Shown: positions 1 through 7,261 of the stretch, piece by piece
How positions within the stretch are numbered: the first letter of the stretch is position 1
How the letters are laid out: each line of letters starts with the position of its first letter
DNA from: Candidatus Collierbacteria bacterium
GTDB lineage: Bacteria > Patescibacteriota > Microgenomatia > UBA1400 > MFAQ01
Length of the DNA: 13,179 nt
Reading direction: 5' to 3'
Assembly: GCA_903873735.1 (NCBI GenBank)
Contig: CAIQPO010000060.1
Coordinates: forward strand, 1-13,179
Translations under genes and position numbers: made by a program
Notes under the pieces: generated by a model
Seen by the model: the letters and a program-made list of their open reading frames with translations, nothing else
Databases searched by the model: none
Told to the model about the DNA's origin: nothing

Positions 1-307
1 CGACGATGTATTCGTTGGCTGGGATCATTTTTTTTAACCTAATAAATATCTCTTGGTTGGCCCAGGATATTCCTTTTTCGTCAATTTCTGTAGATGAAAT
101 TTCTGCAATAGCAAAGTTGATGGGTAGCTCATACACCTGGCTGAAAAGCTGACTTCTTTGATTGGCGGTCATTTTTTTACTATCACGCAACGGGGCTATA
201 AGATTAGACTCAAATTCTTCAAAGGATTGGTTAAAAACAACTCCACAAGCAACAATGGGTCCGGCGAGTGCACCACGTCCGACCTCATCTAAACCGCATA
301 TAACCAT
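1..307 (-). CDS. rnhB: Ribonuclease HII, 5' part (runs off window)
   Basis: RNase HII cleaves the RNA strand of RNA/DNA hybrids and nicks at single ribonucleotides embedded in DNA; it is cytoplasmic. My reading from the ATG at 307 gives 102 codons before the window edge. GLDEVGRG at residues 5-12 carries the first two catalytic acids (D7, E8). DSKK at 42-45 and the EID segment near residues 74-76 are also family hallmarks. The reading stops at EYIV, just where the third catalytic Asp (the VDG motif) is expected, and the leftover base (G on the coding strand) fits an Asp codon. The fourth acid is outside the window. The gene lies downstream of the ribosomal terminator, so it is probably a separate unit. 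There is no Shine-Dalgarno site. Identification is firm; completeness cannot be judged. Confidence 0.93.
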   Translation of the reverse strand, partial: MVICGLDEVGRGALAGPIVACGVVFNQSFEEFESNLIAPLRDSKKMTANQRSQLFSQVYELPINFAIAEISSTEIDEKGISWANQEIFIRLKKMIPANEYIV

Positions 308-314
308 GATAGTT

Positions 315-320
315 AGTATA
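315..320 (-). promoter_or_regulatory. Possible -10 box for a leaderless rnhB transcript
   Basis: TATACT lies 7 bases before the rnhB ATG, so a start at the usual distance would fall on or next to the A of the start codon and give a leaderless mRNA. No convincing -35 is seen 17 bases upstream, where the terminator stem lies. The case is the -10 match, its spacing, and the need for a promoter after the terminator. It is weak evidence in AT-rich DNA. Confidence 0.3.
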
Positions 321-325
321 AATAC

Positions 326-354
326 AAAAACTCCCCTGCACGAGGGGAGTTTTT
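326..354 (-). terminator. Intrinsic terminator after rpsI
   Basis: A perfect 12-bp inverted repeat (AAAAACTCCCCT / AGGGGAGTTTTT) with a 5-nt loop lies 11 bases past the rpsI stop codon. Read on the minus strand, the GC-rich stem is followed by TTTTT and more T-rich sequence, the form of a Rho-independent terminator. It ends the infA-rpsI unit before rnhB. The stem is symmetrical, so it could also stop plus-strand transcription, but no plus-strand gene is seen here. Confidence 0.88.
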
Positions 355-365
355 GATTGAAGTAA

Positions 366-845
366 TTAACGTTTCGGAGATTGTTTTTTGGCTCTAGCTC
401 GACCACCTTGTCCAACTTTTCTAGTTTCTTTCATTCTTGGGTCTCTGGTTAGGTGTCCTTTTTCTCTAAGGATAGCTCGATATTTTTCTGAATCAATCTT
501 AACTAAGGCTCTAGCGATACCTAGAACGATTGCTTCAGCTTGAGCAGAAATTCCTGATCCTTCAACTTTAATACTGCCGGTGTATTGATTAAGAGCCTCA
601 ACTGCTATGAAAGGAGCTCTAATTGTTTTTTGAAGAGTGTCAGCTTTAAAGTAAGTTGAGAGAGGTTTTCCGTTGACTACGATTTCTTGTTTCCCTGGCC
701 AAAGCCTAACTCTAGCGACTGCAGTTTTTCTTCTTCCTACAGCAGAGAAATACTCCTTGGGCATAGCTAAAACACCTTTTTTAACAGGGGTGGTTTTGAC
801 TGGCTTAATAGCTACTTTTGCTTTCTTGGTTAGTTTCTGTGCCAT
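366..845 (-). CDS. rpsI: 30S ribosomal protein uS9
   Basis: uS9 binds the 3' major domain of 16S rRNA in the small-subunit head, and its basic C-terminal tail reaches the P-site tRNA. The protein has 159 residues. The S9 domain begins near residue 31 (EYFSAVGRRKTAVARV), and the tail ends in KKQSPKR, a variant of the usual basic tail with terminal KR. The first 30 residues are a lysine-rich extension not found in the roughly 130-residue standard protein. Met28 could be an alternative start, but the upstream ATG sits 2 bases after the rplM stop, which favours the long form. The start context is AAATATG with no Shine-Dalgarno. It is the last gene before the terminator. Confidence 0.97.
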   Translation of the reverse strand: MAQKLTKKAKVAIKPVKTTPVKKGVLAMPKEYFSAVGRRKTAVARVRLWPGKQEIVVNGKPLSTYFKADTLQKTIRAPFIAVEALNQYTGSIKVEGSGISAQAEAIVLGIARALVKIDSEKYRAILREKGHLTRDPRMKETRKVGQGGRARAKKQSPKR

Positions 846-847
846 AT

Positions 848-1282
848 TTATTTAGATTCTGCTTTTTTTAATCCGAGCTCGGCTGAGTAAGGATGCTCAT
901 TTGAGGCAAATAGCTTAAGTCTGCGGAGACGGGGCTGCTGATGTTTGTTTTTTGGAAGCATACCTTTCACGGCTTTTTCAATTACTCTTCTAGAGTCTTT
1001 TTCCATAAGCTGGGAAAGACTAAGCTCTTTTAAACCACCTGGAAAACCAGAATGAGAATAATAACTTTTGTCAGTTAGCTTTTTACCTGTGACTTTGATT
1101 TTGTCACTATTGATGGCTACTACGTAGTCACCTGAGTCAAGACCTCCGCCTGACAATAGCTTACCCTTGCCCATAAGAAGTGAGGCGATTTTTGTGGAAG
1201 CTCTGCCAAGGATCTGGCCATCTAGATCAATTAGGTGCCAAGCTCTTTTAATTTCTGTTGGTTTGAGTGTAGGAGTCTTCAT
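848..1282 (-). CDS. rplM: 50S ribosomal protein uL13
   Basis: uL13 is an early-assembly protein of the large subunit that binds 23S rRNA. The 144 residues match the family length (about 142). Near the N-terminus, HLIDLDGQILGRASTKIA at residues 16-33 is the usual L13 opening. The signature AVKGMLPKN is at 104-112, and the HPYSAE segment near 130 is the usual C-terminal stretch. The rplM-rpsI pair is conserved; here it follows rplQ directly, as in many bacteria where the pair is appended to the alpha operon. Gaps are 2 bp on both sides, which implies tight translational coupling. Start context is AAATATG. Confidence 0.97.
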   Translation of the reverse strand: MKTPTLKPTEIKRAWHLIDLDGQILGRASTKIASLLMGKGKLLSGGGLDSGDYVVAINSDKIKVTGKKLTDKSYYSHSGFPGGLKELSLSQLMEKDSRRVIEKAVKGMLPKNKHQQPRLRRLKLFASNEHPYSAELGLKKAESK

Positions 1283-1284
1283 AT

Positions 1285-1722
1285 TTACTTAGATTTATTT
1301 GAACTTAATTTTGAAGATTTCTTCTCAACTTTTTTGGGCTCCTCCACTTTTGGCTCTTGAATGGCATCGACGAATTTTAGCTCGGCCATGGTGGTAGAGT
1401 CGCCTTTTCTGACATCAACTTTTCTAAGGGTGGTATAGCCACTGGTACGATTACTCATACTAGGAGCAATTACCTCGAAAAGTCTTTGACCAACTTTAAC
1501 GTCTGACAATGAAGCGATAACCGACCTTCTGGCTGACAGAGAGCCTTCTTTTGCCTTGGTTACCAATTTGTCTATGTGGCGTTTTATTATTTTAGCCTTG
1601 GTAATGGTAGTAGTGATTGAACCGTTTTTGATTAACTCCTTAAGAAGATTCTTGAAAAGAGCCTTCCTGTGATTGGAGTCACGATTCAGTTTGGGCAGAA
1701 TAGCCTGATGTTTGACAGCCAT
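1285..1722 (-). CDS. rplQ: 50S ribosomal protein bL17
   Basis: bL17 sits on the large subunit near the exit tunnel opening. The core (residues 1-120) shows the usual N-terminal basic helices, with ALFKNLLKELIKNGSI at 21-36, and RTSGYTTLRK at 92-101, the counterpart of the common RxGGYTRxxK signature. Residues 121-145 form a low-complexity tail rich in Lys, Glu and Ser that is probably disordered. Such tails are common in bL17 and tell little about function. It follows rpoA by 12 bp, the normal alpha-operon order. Confidence 0.96.
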   Translation of the reverse strand: MAVKHQAILPKLNRDSNHRKALFKNLLKELIKNGSITTTITKAKIIKRHIDKLVTKAKEGSLSARRSVIASLSDVKVGQRLFEVIAPSMSNRTSGYTTLRKVDVRKGDSTTMAELKFVDAIQEPKVEEPKKVEKKSSKLSSNKSK

Positions 1723-1734
1723 ATCTTATTAAAT

Positions 1735-2640
1735 TTATGCAATAATAATGCCCTTTTCTGCCGCTTTTTCAATAACCTGAGCAGCGGATTTTTCGCCTAG
1801 GTTTTTGACCTTGTGTAGGTCGGCTAAGGTAAGGGATTTTAGATCTGATAATTTGGCAATTCCAGCTTTTTTGAGAGAGTTTAGTACTCTGGTAGGAAGA
1901 TCAAGGTCGTCAATGAATCCTCCTGCGGACTCTGAAACAACTTTTGACTTAACTTCGGCAATGTAGGCTTCTTCAGAATTTACATACTCAACAAATCCAG
2001 TGAGGAGTCTCGCAGCATCTTTGAAAGCGTCTTGAGGTGAGATGGTGCCGTCGGTGGTGATATTGAGTTTGATCTTGTCAAAGTTTGCGCTTCTACCTAC
2101 ACGAGTAGCCTCGACGGTGTAACTGGCTGAAACGACAGGAGAGAAGGCTGAATCAAGAGGAATGACGCCAATTTCGCCAGAGGCGTTTTCATCTGCTGCG
2201 ACATAACCAACTCCACGGGCAACAGTAATTGTGGCGTTGATTTTGGCTTTGGCAGAGGTTAGGTGAGCTAAGACTTTGTCAGGGTTGGCAACTGTAACGC
2301 CTGTAGGTAAGTCTAGATCGGCAGCGGTAACTTCTTTAGCACCAGTAACGTGAAGCTTGACAGTTTTGGGCTCATCAGAATCAACTCCAAATCTAACTTC
2401 TTTTAGATTAAGAATTAATTCAAGAATGTCTTCCTGAACGTTAGCCAGAGTAGAGAATTGGTGGGGAACCCCATCAATTTTGACACTGGTGGCAGCTCCA
2501 CCTTCGAGAGCGGTAAGCAAAACTCGACGTAGTGAGTTACCTAATGTGTGACCGAAATTTTGTGGTAATGGTTCGATGACAATTTGAGCTGCGTTAACAC
2601 CGGTATCCTTGACTGTGATTTTGAAGTTGGGTTGTAACAT
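1735..2640 (-). CDS. rpoA: RNA polymerase alpha subunit
   Basis: The alpha dimer is the scaffold on which beta and beta' assemble, and its C-terminal domain contacts UP elements and activators. The protein has 301 residues, slightly shorter than the 329 of E. coli. The assembly motif GHTLGNSLRR is at 30-39. The C-terminal helix-hairpin-helix domain spans roughly 243-301. Its DNA-contact residues line up: R251, N254 and K257 match E. coli R265, N268 and K271, and NLGEKS at 280-285 matches NLGKKS with one Lys-to-Glu change. A functional alpha-CTD is therefore likely. AAGGAAG directly abuts the ATG, too close for an effective Shine-Dalgarno. The gene lies between rpsD (29 bp) and rplQ. Confidence 0.98.
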   Translation of the reverse strand: MLQPNFKITVKDTGVNAAQIVIEPLPQNFGHTLGNSLRRVLLTALEGGAATSVKIDGVPHQFSTLANVQEDILELILNLKEVRFGVDSDEPKTVKLHVTGAKEVTAADLDLPTGVTVANPDKVLAHLTSAKAKINATITVARGVGYVAADENASGEIGVIPLDSAFSPVVSASYTVEATRVGRSANFDKIKLNITTDGTISPQDAFKDAARLLTGFVEYVNSEEAYIAEVKSKVVSESAGGFIDDLDLPTRVLNSLKKAGIAKLSDLKSLTLADLHKVKNLGEKSAAQVIEKAAEKGIIIA

Positions 2641-2669
2641 CTTCCTTTTGTTTAATTGTTAAATAATGG

Positions 2670-3293
2670 TTACCTTGAGTAGAACTCAATAATAAGATTT
2701 TCTTTGATGTCTGAGCCGATTTCGTCTCTTGTTGGTAGGCGGTCAATCTTACCTTCGGTACCTTTTCTTGACATCCATTTAGCTGGATTGTTCTTTTCAT
2801 TAAGATTTGGGGCGACGAATTCAAATTTTGATCCAGCATCTGTAAGAGAGATAATCTGTCCTGGTTTGGTGAGGTAACTTGCGATGTCTACTTTACTGCC
2901 ATTGACCTTTATGTGGCCGTGGGTAACTAGCTGGCGGGCAAGAGATCTGCTTTGAGTAAAACCAATCCTGTAGACCACATTGTCGAGTCTTGATTCAAGA
3001 GTTTGCATTAAGACTTCGCCGGTGTTTTGAGGTGATTTTAAAGCTCCAACATAGTATTGGTGGAACTGGCCTTCGAGCACGCCATAAGTTCTCTTGGCTT
3101 TTTGCTTCTCTCTTAGCTGAATACCGAAACCTGACAAGCGACCGCGGCTTCTTTTCTTGCCGTGTTGGCCAGGGATCTGGGCGCCTCTTTTTTCAATTGG
3201 GCACTTAGCGGTGAAACATCTTGCACCCTTGAGGTACAACTTAACACCTTCTCTTCTACATAATCTGCATTTTGCGTCTGTGTATTTTGCCAT
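2670..3293 (-). CDS. rpsD: 30S ribosomal protein uS4 (zinc-binding form)
   Basis: uS4 nucleates small-subunit assembly at the 16S 5' domain five-way junction and helps to set decoding accuracy. There are 207 residues, the standard length. C9, C12, C26 and C31 form the N-terminal zinc site of the C+ type. The S4 RNA-binding domain starts near residue 99 (LESRLDNVVYRIGF) and includes RQLVTHGHIKVNG at about 120-132. In E. coli uS4 represses the alpha operon through an mRNA pseudoknot; I see no obvious equivalent here. Start context is ATATATG. Confidence 0.97.
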   Translation of the reverse strand: MAKYTDAKCRLCRREGVKLYLKGARCFTAKCPIEKRGAQIPGQHGKKRSRGRLSGFGIQLREKQKAKRTYGVLEGQFHQYYVGALKSPQNTGEVLMQTLESRLDNVVYRIGFTQSRSLARQLVTHGHIKVNGSKVDIASYLTKPGQIISLTDAGSKFEFVAPNLNEKNNPAKWMSRKGTEGKIDRLPTRDEIGSDIKENLIIEFYSR

Positions 3294-3316
3294 ATATTTT
3301 GCGGTTGGTATGTAAT

Positions 3317-3724
3317 TTAGACTCTTCTAGTTTTCTTTGGACGACAACCATTGTGAGGAATAGCGGTAGTGTCGGCCAGTAAATTAATATCTAAACCAGC
3401 AGTTTTTAAAACTCTAATTGCAGCATCTTTACCAGGTCCAGGTCCTTTTAGGTAAACATCAATTGACGATAAGCCTAGTGATTTTGCTTTTCTAACACCT
3501 TCTTCAATGATGGTGGTAGCAGCAAACGGGGTTGATCTTCTTGCACCTTTAAATCCACAAGTACCGGCTGAGCTCCAACAAACTACATTTCCTGTTTGAT
3601 CGGTGAATGAAACGTAGGTAGTGTTGAAGGTGGATTTTACGTACATTTTGCCCTGTCCACTCTTAAAGTGGGCGGATGAGGCTTTCTTGGTTTTAGCGAC
3701 TGATTTAACTTTTGCTTCTGGCAT
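3317..3724 (-). CDS. rpsK: 30S ribosomal protein uS11
   Basis: uS11 lies on the small-subunit platform next to the mRNA exit. The 135-residue protein carries STFNTTYVSFTD at 31-42 and ends with the glycine-rich loop GPGPGKDAAIR, then TAIPHNGCRPKKTRRV, all diagnostic. The first 20 residues are basic and variable, as usual. It lies between rpsM and rpsD with 13 and 23 bp gaps. Start context is AAATATG, without Shine-Dalgarno. Confidence 0.97.
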   Translation of the reverse strand: MPEAKVKSVAKTKKASSAHFKSGQGKMYVKSTFNTTYVSFTDQTGNVVCWSSAGTCGFKGARRSTPFAATTIIEEGVRKAKSLGLSSIDVYLKGPGPGKDAAIRVLKTAGLDINLLADTTAIPHNGCRPKKTRRV

Positions 3725-3737
3725 ATTTCTTTATGAA

Positions 3738-4136
3738 TTATTTCTTGGGCTCTGCAGCTTTGGTAGCAGCCTCTTTACTAACAGCACCAATTGTCTTCTT
3801 CTTACCTTTTCTGGTGCGAGCGTTGGTTCTGGTCCTTTGACCTCTGGTGGGTAAACCCATGGCATGACGCAAGCCTCGGTATGCTTGAGTGCGTTTTAAG
3901 GTCTCGATGTTGTTTCTGACAATTTTTCTAAGTTCACCTTCTGTTGGAATGGTTTCGATTAAGGTTTGAATTGTTCTCAATTCTTCGGCGGTAAGATTTT
4001 TAGCCCTAATGGAAGGATCAACTTTGGCCTGTTTGAGAATATTCTTAGCTACATGACTGCCGATACCATAAATATAGGTAAGAGCAATATCAATTCTTTT
4101 TTCGTTTGGAATGTCTACACCTGCAAGTCTTGGCAT
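3738..4136 (-). CDS. rpsM: 30S ribosomal protein uS13
   Basis: uS13 is in the small-subunit head, makes intersubunit bridges with 23S rRNA and uL5, and contacts P-site tRNA with its tail. It has 132 residues. The N-terminal MPRLAGVDIPNEKR, the GIGSHVA turn at 24-30 (the usual GIG helix-two-turn-helix motif), and YRGLRHAMGLPTRGQRTRTN at about 86-105 are diagnostic. The end (KKKTIGAVSKEAATKAAEPKK) is a longer Ala/Lys tail than the standard KKAPR-type end. The order rpmJ-rpsM-rpsK-rpsD-rpoA is the canonical alpha operon. Confidence 0.97.
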   Translation of the reverse strand: MPRLAGVDIPNEKRIDIALTYIYGIGSHVAKNILKQAKVDPSIRAKNLTAEELRTIQTLIETIPTEGELRKIVRNNIETLKRTQAYRGLRHAMGLPTRGQRTRTNARTRKGKKKTIGAVSKEAATKAAEPKK

Positions 4137-4149
4137 ATTAGTTGTTTAA

Positions 4150-4263
4150 TTAACCTTGTCGCTGTTTATGGCGGGGGTTGGTGCAAATGATTAACACCTT
4201 ACCGTGGCGTTTGATAATTTTGCAATTTTTGCATCTAGGTCGGACTGACGATTGAACCCGCAT
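4150..4263 (-). CDS. rpmJ: 50S ribosomal protein bL36 (zinc-binding form)
   Basis: bL36 is a tiny zinc protein that stabilises 23S rRNA folding near the stalk base. I translated the 37-codon reading frame by hand: it opens MRVQSSVRPRCKNCK and ends PRHKQRQG. C11, C14, C27 and H32 match the CxxC...C...H zinc site of the C+ form. Length is exactly that of the family. It lies between infA (49 bp) and rpsM (13 bp), the usual position. Confidence 0.95.
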   Translation of the reverse strand: MRVQSSVRPRCKNCKIIKRHGKVLIICTNPRHKQRQG

Positions 4264-4312
4264 GCTTATTTAGATAGTATTAATAATTTTGGGAGGCAAG
4301 AGTGGGAGAAAT

Positions 4313-4531
4313 TTAGCCTTGACGGAAAGTAATTCTACCTTTGGTGGGATCATACTCAGACATCTCTAGTCTGACCTTGTCTCCAGGCATTACTTTAATG
4401 CGGTAGAGCCGCATTTTTCCGGCAAGATGAGCTAGTATTTCTCTGCCATCTTCGAGAACCACCTTAAACTGTGTGTTTGGTAGCGCTTCGGAGACGACTC
4501 CGTTTACCTCGATCATCTGGTCTTTAGCCAT
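4313..4531 (-). CDS. infA: Translation initiation factor IF-1
   Basis: IF-1 occupies the ribosomal A site during initiation. It is a single S1/OB-fold domain of 72 residues, the standard length. MIEVNGVVSEALPNTQFKV at 6-24 and LAGKMRLYRIKVMPGDKV at 36-53 follow the family pattern, and the protein ends in GRITFRQG, a slight variant of the common GRITYR end. It lies 89 bp after map, in a gap that holds candidate promoter elements. Start context is TAATATG without Shine-Dalgarno. Confidence 0.97.
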   Translation of the reverse strand: MAKDQMIEVNGVVSEALPNTQFKVVLEDGREILAHLAGKMRLYRIKVMPGDKVRLEMSEYDPTKGRITFRQG

Positions 4532-4547
4532 ATTAAGTTGTGCAAAC

Positions 4548-4591
4548 GGTATTTTACCAAAGCTAGAGGAAAAATTCTAGCAGCAGTTTTT
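4548..4591 (-). promoter_or_regulatory. Candidate extended -10 promoter(s) for infA-rpsI
   Basis: The 89-bp map-infA gap holds TGCTAGAAT (4574-4582, minus strand), an extended -10 match predicting a start near 4567 and a leader of about 36 nt. A second match, TGGTAAAAT (4551-4559), lies closer to infA. Neither has a good -35. The first lies in a 16-base block (4568-4583) that shares 14 of 16 positions with the secY promoter region. A 6-bp inverted repeat (GCTAGA / TCTAGC) overlaps the box. It is plausible but unproven. Confidence 0.42.
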
Positions 4592-4620
4592 TACGTTTGG
4601 TTGAGGTATTTTACACTAGT

Positions 4621-5355
4621 TTATTGAGCTTGTGTGAGGATCATGGGATTGTGGCTGGTAACCAGCACAGTTTCCTCTATCATACCGGCGATGGAGCCAT
4701 CTTGGGTGGAAAGTGTCCAGCCATCTGGAGCCTCAACAAGGGCAAAGTGCCCCATGGCATACATTACTTCTATTGCTAGAGTTTGGTTTTCATAGAGTTT
4801 ATCCTTTTTGGAGGATCTAAGAGCGTAGCAAGGGATAAACGGCTCCATATGTAGCTCTTTTCCAACTCCATGCCCAGTGAGATCTCTGATGCACGAGTAT
4901 CCTTCTGCTTCGACAACCGACTGCATTGCGAGTGAGATGTCGTAGACGGTGTTACCTAAAATAGCCGCATTTATAGCAGCTGTTAGTGCCGATTGGCCAG
5001 CTTTGATGAATTTGGAGACCTTAGTGGTGATAGGTGGAACCTCTACGGTGAGTGAAGTATCTAGATGGAAACCTTGATGATAGAGACCCATATCAACCTT
5101 GACCACATCTCCAGAGATAAACGGCTGGCTTGAGGGTATACCATGGACAATCCCAGAATTTATATTGATGCAAGTAGCGTGCTTGTAACCAGGAACCATC
5201 TGGAAAGACGGAGTATCACCTAGTGATCTTATCTCTTTTTCGACAAAGGCATCTATTTCTAGAGGAGTGACTCCAGGTAAGATTTTTGAGGTAATTTTTG
5301 ATTTTATCTCACCAATTCTTTTTCCTCCCTCGATCATAGCTTCGACTCGGTTCAT
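4621..5355 (-). CDS. map: Methionine aminopeptidase, type I
   Basis: The enzyme removes the initiator Met from nascent proteins with small second residues. It has 244 residues and the pita-bread fold with two metal ions. All five metal ligands are visible: D88, D99, H162, E196 and E227, equivalent to E. coli D97, D108, H171, E204 and E235. Catalytic H71 (in VHGIP) and H169 are also present. There is no N-terminal zinc-finger extension and no type II insert, so it is the short type Ia form. The gene lies 5 bp after adk. The C-terminus runs a few residues past the last strand (NPMILTQAQ). Confidence 0.97.
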   Translation of the reverse strand: MNRVEAMIEGGKRIGEIKSKITSKILPGVTPLEIDAFVEKEIRSLGDTPSFQMVPGYKHATCININSGIVHGIPSSQPFISGDVVKVDMGLYHQGFHLDTSLTVEVPPITTKVSKFIKAGQSALTAAINAAILGNTVYDISLAMQSVVEAEGYSCIRDLTGHGVGKELHMEPFIPCYALRSSKKDKLYENQTLAIEVMYAMGHFALVEAPDGWTLSTQDGSIAGMIEETVLVTSHNPMILTQAQ

Positions 5356-5360
5356 ATGAA

Positions 5361-5924
5361 TTAGGTTATTTTATCTAGATGAGTGCAGATATCAGCAAAT
5401 ATCTCTGCGATTTCTGGGGTGCCGTCGATGTTTATCAAGATACCAAGCTTTTGATAATATTTAATTACCGGGGTGGTTTGATGCTCATAGACTTCTAACC
5501 TTTCTTCTATGGCTTTGGGGGTGTCGTCTGGACGATGTTCTATCTTGGCGCGGTTTAGCAATCGTTTAACGCTTTCTTGTTTTGGAATATTGAGCAGCAA
5601 AACCAAATCAATACTTCTCTTGGCTTTGTCTAGATACCAGCTTAGGTATTCTGCTTGATGGATGTCTCTTGGCGTGCCGTCTAAGATGAAACCACTGGTG
5701 GATTTTGCCATCGCCGGCTCAAGAACCTCCAAAACAGTCTCAAAGGGAACAAGGTCACCTTTGTTTTGAATATCTGCAATCAGCTTTCCCTTTTCTGATT
5801 GAGTCGCGGCCTCTTCTCTTAGTAGCGCTCCTGTGGAGATATGGTTGAGGTGATATTTCTCGGCAATTAACTGGGCTTGAGTGCCCTTACCCGATCCTTG
5901 CGGTCCAAGGATGATTAAATTCAT
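5361..5924 (-). CDS. adk: Adenylate kinase, short-LID form
   Basis: It interconverts ATP + AMP and 2 ADP, and so keeps nucleotide pools balanced. It has 187 residues. The P-loop GPQGSGKGT is at 7-15, the AMP-binding ISTGALLREE at 29-38, and LDGTPRDIHQAE at 81-92 replaces the usual LDGFPRTxxQAE, with Phe-to-Thr and Thr-to-Asp changes. HRPDD at 130-134 and R142 supply LID arginines. There are no LID cysteines and the LID is short (roughly 120-135), so it is not the long zinc-LID type of many Gram-positives. The gap to secY is 4 bp and to map 5 bp, so co-translation is likely. Confidence 0.96.
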   Translation of the reverse strand: MNLIILGPQGSGKGTQAQLIAEKYHLNHISTGALLREEAATQSEKGKLIADIQNKGDLVPFETVLEVLEPAMAKSTSGFILDGTPRDIHQAEYLSWYLDKAKRSIDLVLLLNIPKQESVKRLLNRAKIEHRPDDTPKAIEERLEVYEHQTTPVIKYYQKLGILINIDGTPEIAEIFADICTHLDKIT

Positions 5925-5928
5925 AGGT

Positions 5929-7212
5929 TTAGTCTAAGAACTTTTCGTAATGGTGCATATATAACTGCGAGTTGACAGTCTTTAGGATTTCGAGGACTAC
6001 CGACACTACAATAAGAATACCAGTACCTCCGACGGCTAGTGAGGTAAATCCAGTAATTCCTGAAACGATGGCTGGCATTATGGCGACTAAACCAAGAAAG
6101 GTAGCACCGACAATGGTGATTCTGTTTAGGACAAAGTTTAGATATTCAATGGTGTTTGGTCCGGGCCTAATTCCAGGGATAAAGCTGCCTGATTGCCTAA
6201 GATCTTTAGCAATTTTTTCAGGATTAAAGACGACTGCTGTGTAGAAATAAGTAAAAGCTACCACCAATACAAAATAGAGAAGATTGTAAGGTAGGCTGTC
6301 TGGAGTCAGGGCTTGATTGATTTGATTCGCGATTTGAGCTAGCTGTGGTTGCTTTGCACCAGAGAGAACTTGAACAAGCAAGCCTGGGATCATCATAAAG
6401 GATACAGCAAAGATAATGGGGATGACTCCAGCCTGATTGAGTCTTAGAGGTAGGTGATTTGATACAACAGAGGAGTAGGAAGTGAGACCTCTTCTTGCCG
6501 ACTGAATAGGCACCTCCCTAACTGCTTCACCAGTGCGAATAATGGCATAGATAACGCCAATACTGGCGATTGCGAAGGCAAGAAATTGAATAATCTTTGA
6601 TTGATCAAAGGTAGTGAATAGCTGCATCGCAGTGACAGGGAGACGACTGATAATACCGACAAAGATTAATAGACTGATTCCGTTGCCTAGACCATAGTCG
6701 TTGATTTGTTCACCCAACCAAATCATGAGGCCTGTGCCTGCAGAGAGAGTAAAGACAATACTCGCTAACCTAAGTGGGTCTTGGGTAGTGGTAAGTCCTT
6801 GCCTATTTAGAAGGATAATCAAACCAATTGCCTGAACAAAACAAAGTGGAACTGTAAGTAGGCGCGTATATTGATTGATTTTTTGTCTGCCAAAGTCCCC
6901 TTCTTTTTGAAGCTCCTCAAGTTTGGGAATGGCCATAGCGAGCATTTGGATGATGATAGAGGCATTGATGTAGGGGTTTAGACCGAGAGCCATGATTGAA
7001 AAGTTACCAAGCGTACCACCTGAAAAGACATCAAGTAGAGATAGAAATGCTGACGAGTCGAACAAGCCTTTTAAAGCTGCTAAATTTATGCCCGGGGCGG
7101 GAATGTGAGTAATGAAACGAATTACGGCAATCATGACCGCTGTGAAGATAAGTCTCTTTCTTAAGTCTTCAATCTTTAGTAGGCCCTTAAGGGGCGCAAG
7201 AATGTCTTTCAT
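5929..7212 (-). CDS. secY: Preprotein translocase subunit SecY
   Basis: SecY is the channel subunit of the Sec translocon in the inner membrane. From the ATG at 7212 it has 427 residues with ten predicted membrane helices. Diagnostic segments are GLNPYINASIIIQML (78-92), GLGNGIS (174-180), QSARRG (237-242, the cytoplasmic loop that contacts SecA and ribosome), PLRLNQAGVIPIIFA (255-269) and SGSFIPGIRPG (341-351). An ATG at 7293 would add 27 residues, but it lies inside the preceding terminator hairpin, and MKDILAPLKGLLKIEDLRKR is a normal SecY start, so I use 7212. No Shine-Dalgarno is visible; the putative promoter lies within 25 bp of the ATG. Confidence 0.97.
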   Translation of the reverse strand: MKDILAPLKGLLKIEDLRKRLIFTAVMIAVIRFITHIPAPGINLAALKGLFDSSAFLSLLDVFSGGTLGNFSIMALGLNPYINASIIIQMLAMAIPKLEELQKEGDFGRQKINQYTRLLTVPLCFVQAIGLIILLNRQGLTTTQDPLRLASIVFTLSAGTGLMIWLGEQINDYGLGNGISLLIFVGIISRLPVTAMQLFTTFDQSKIIQFLAFAIASIGVIYAIIRTGEAVREVPIQSARRGLTSYSSVVSNHLPLRLNQAGVIPIIFAVSFMMIPGLLVQVLSGAKQPQLAQIANQINQALTPDSLPYNLLYFVLVVAFTYFYTAVVFNPEKIAKDLRQSGSFIPGIRPGPNTIEYLNFVLNRITIVGATFLGLVAIMPAIVSGITGFTSLAVGGTGILIVVSVVLEILKTVNSQLYMHHYEKFLD

Positions 7213-7222
7213 GTGTGGATAT

Positions 7223-7251
7223 ATTCTAGCAGGGATAATTTTAGTTATCGA
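7223..7251 (-). promoter_or_regulatory. Extended -10 promoter for secY-adk-map
   Basis: TGCTAGAAT (7223-7231) is an extended -10 element. TCGATA (7246-7251), 17 bases upstream, matches the -35 consensus at 4 of 6 positions. The -10 ends 10 bases before the secY ATG, so transcription would begin about 4 nt upstream of it, giving a nearly leaderless message. A promoter is needed here because two terminators lie just upstream. Confidence 0.62.
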
Positions 7252-7261
7252 TATTTTACAC

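Noticed and set aside
2594..2839. 81-aa minus-strand frame across the rpoA-rpsD junction
   Set aside because: It overlaps both genes in another frame and shows no domain.
4562..4581. Hairpin GCTAGA / TCTAGC with an 8-nt loop as a terminator after map
   Set aside because: The 6-bp stem is AT-rich and is followed by only TTT on the minus strand; it overlaps a better -10 candidate.
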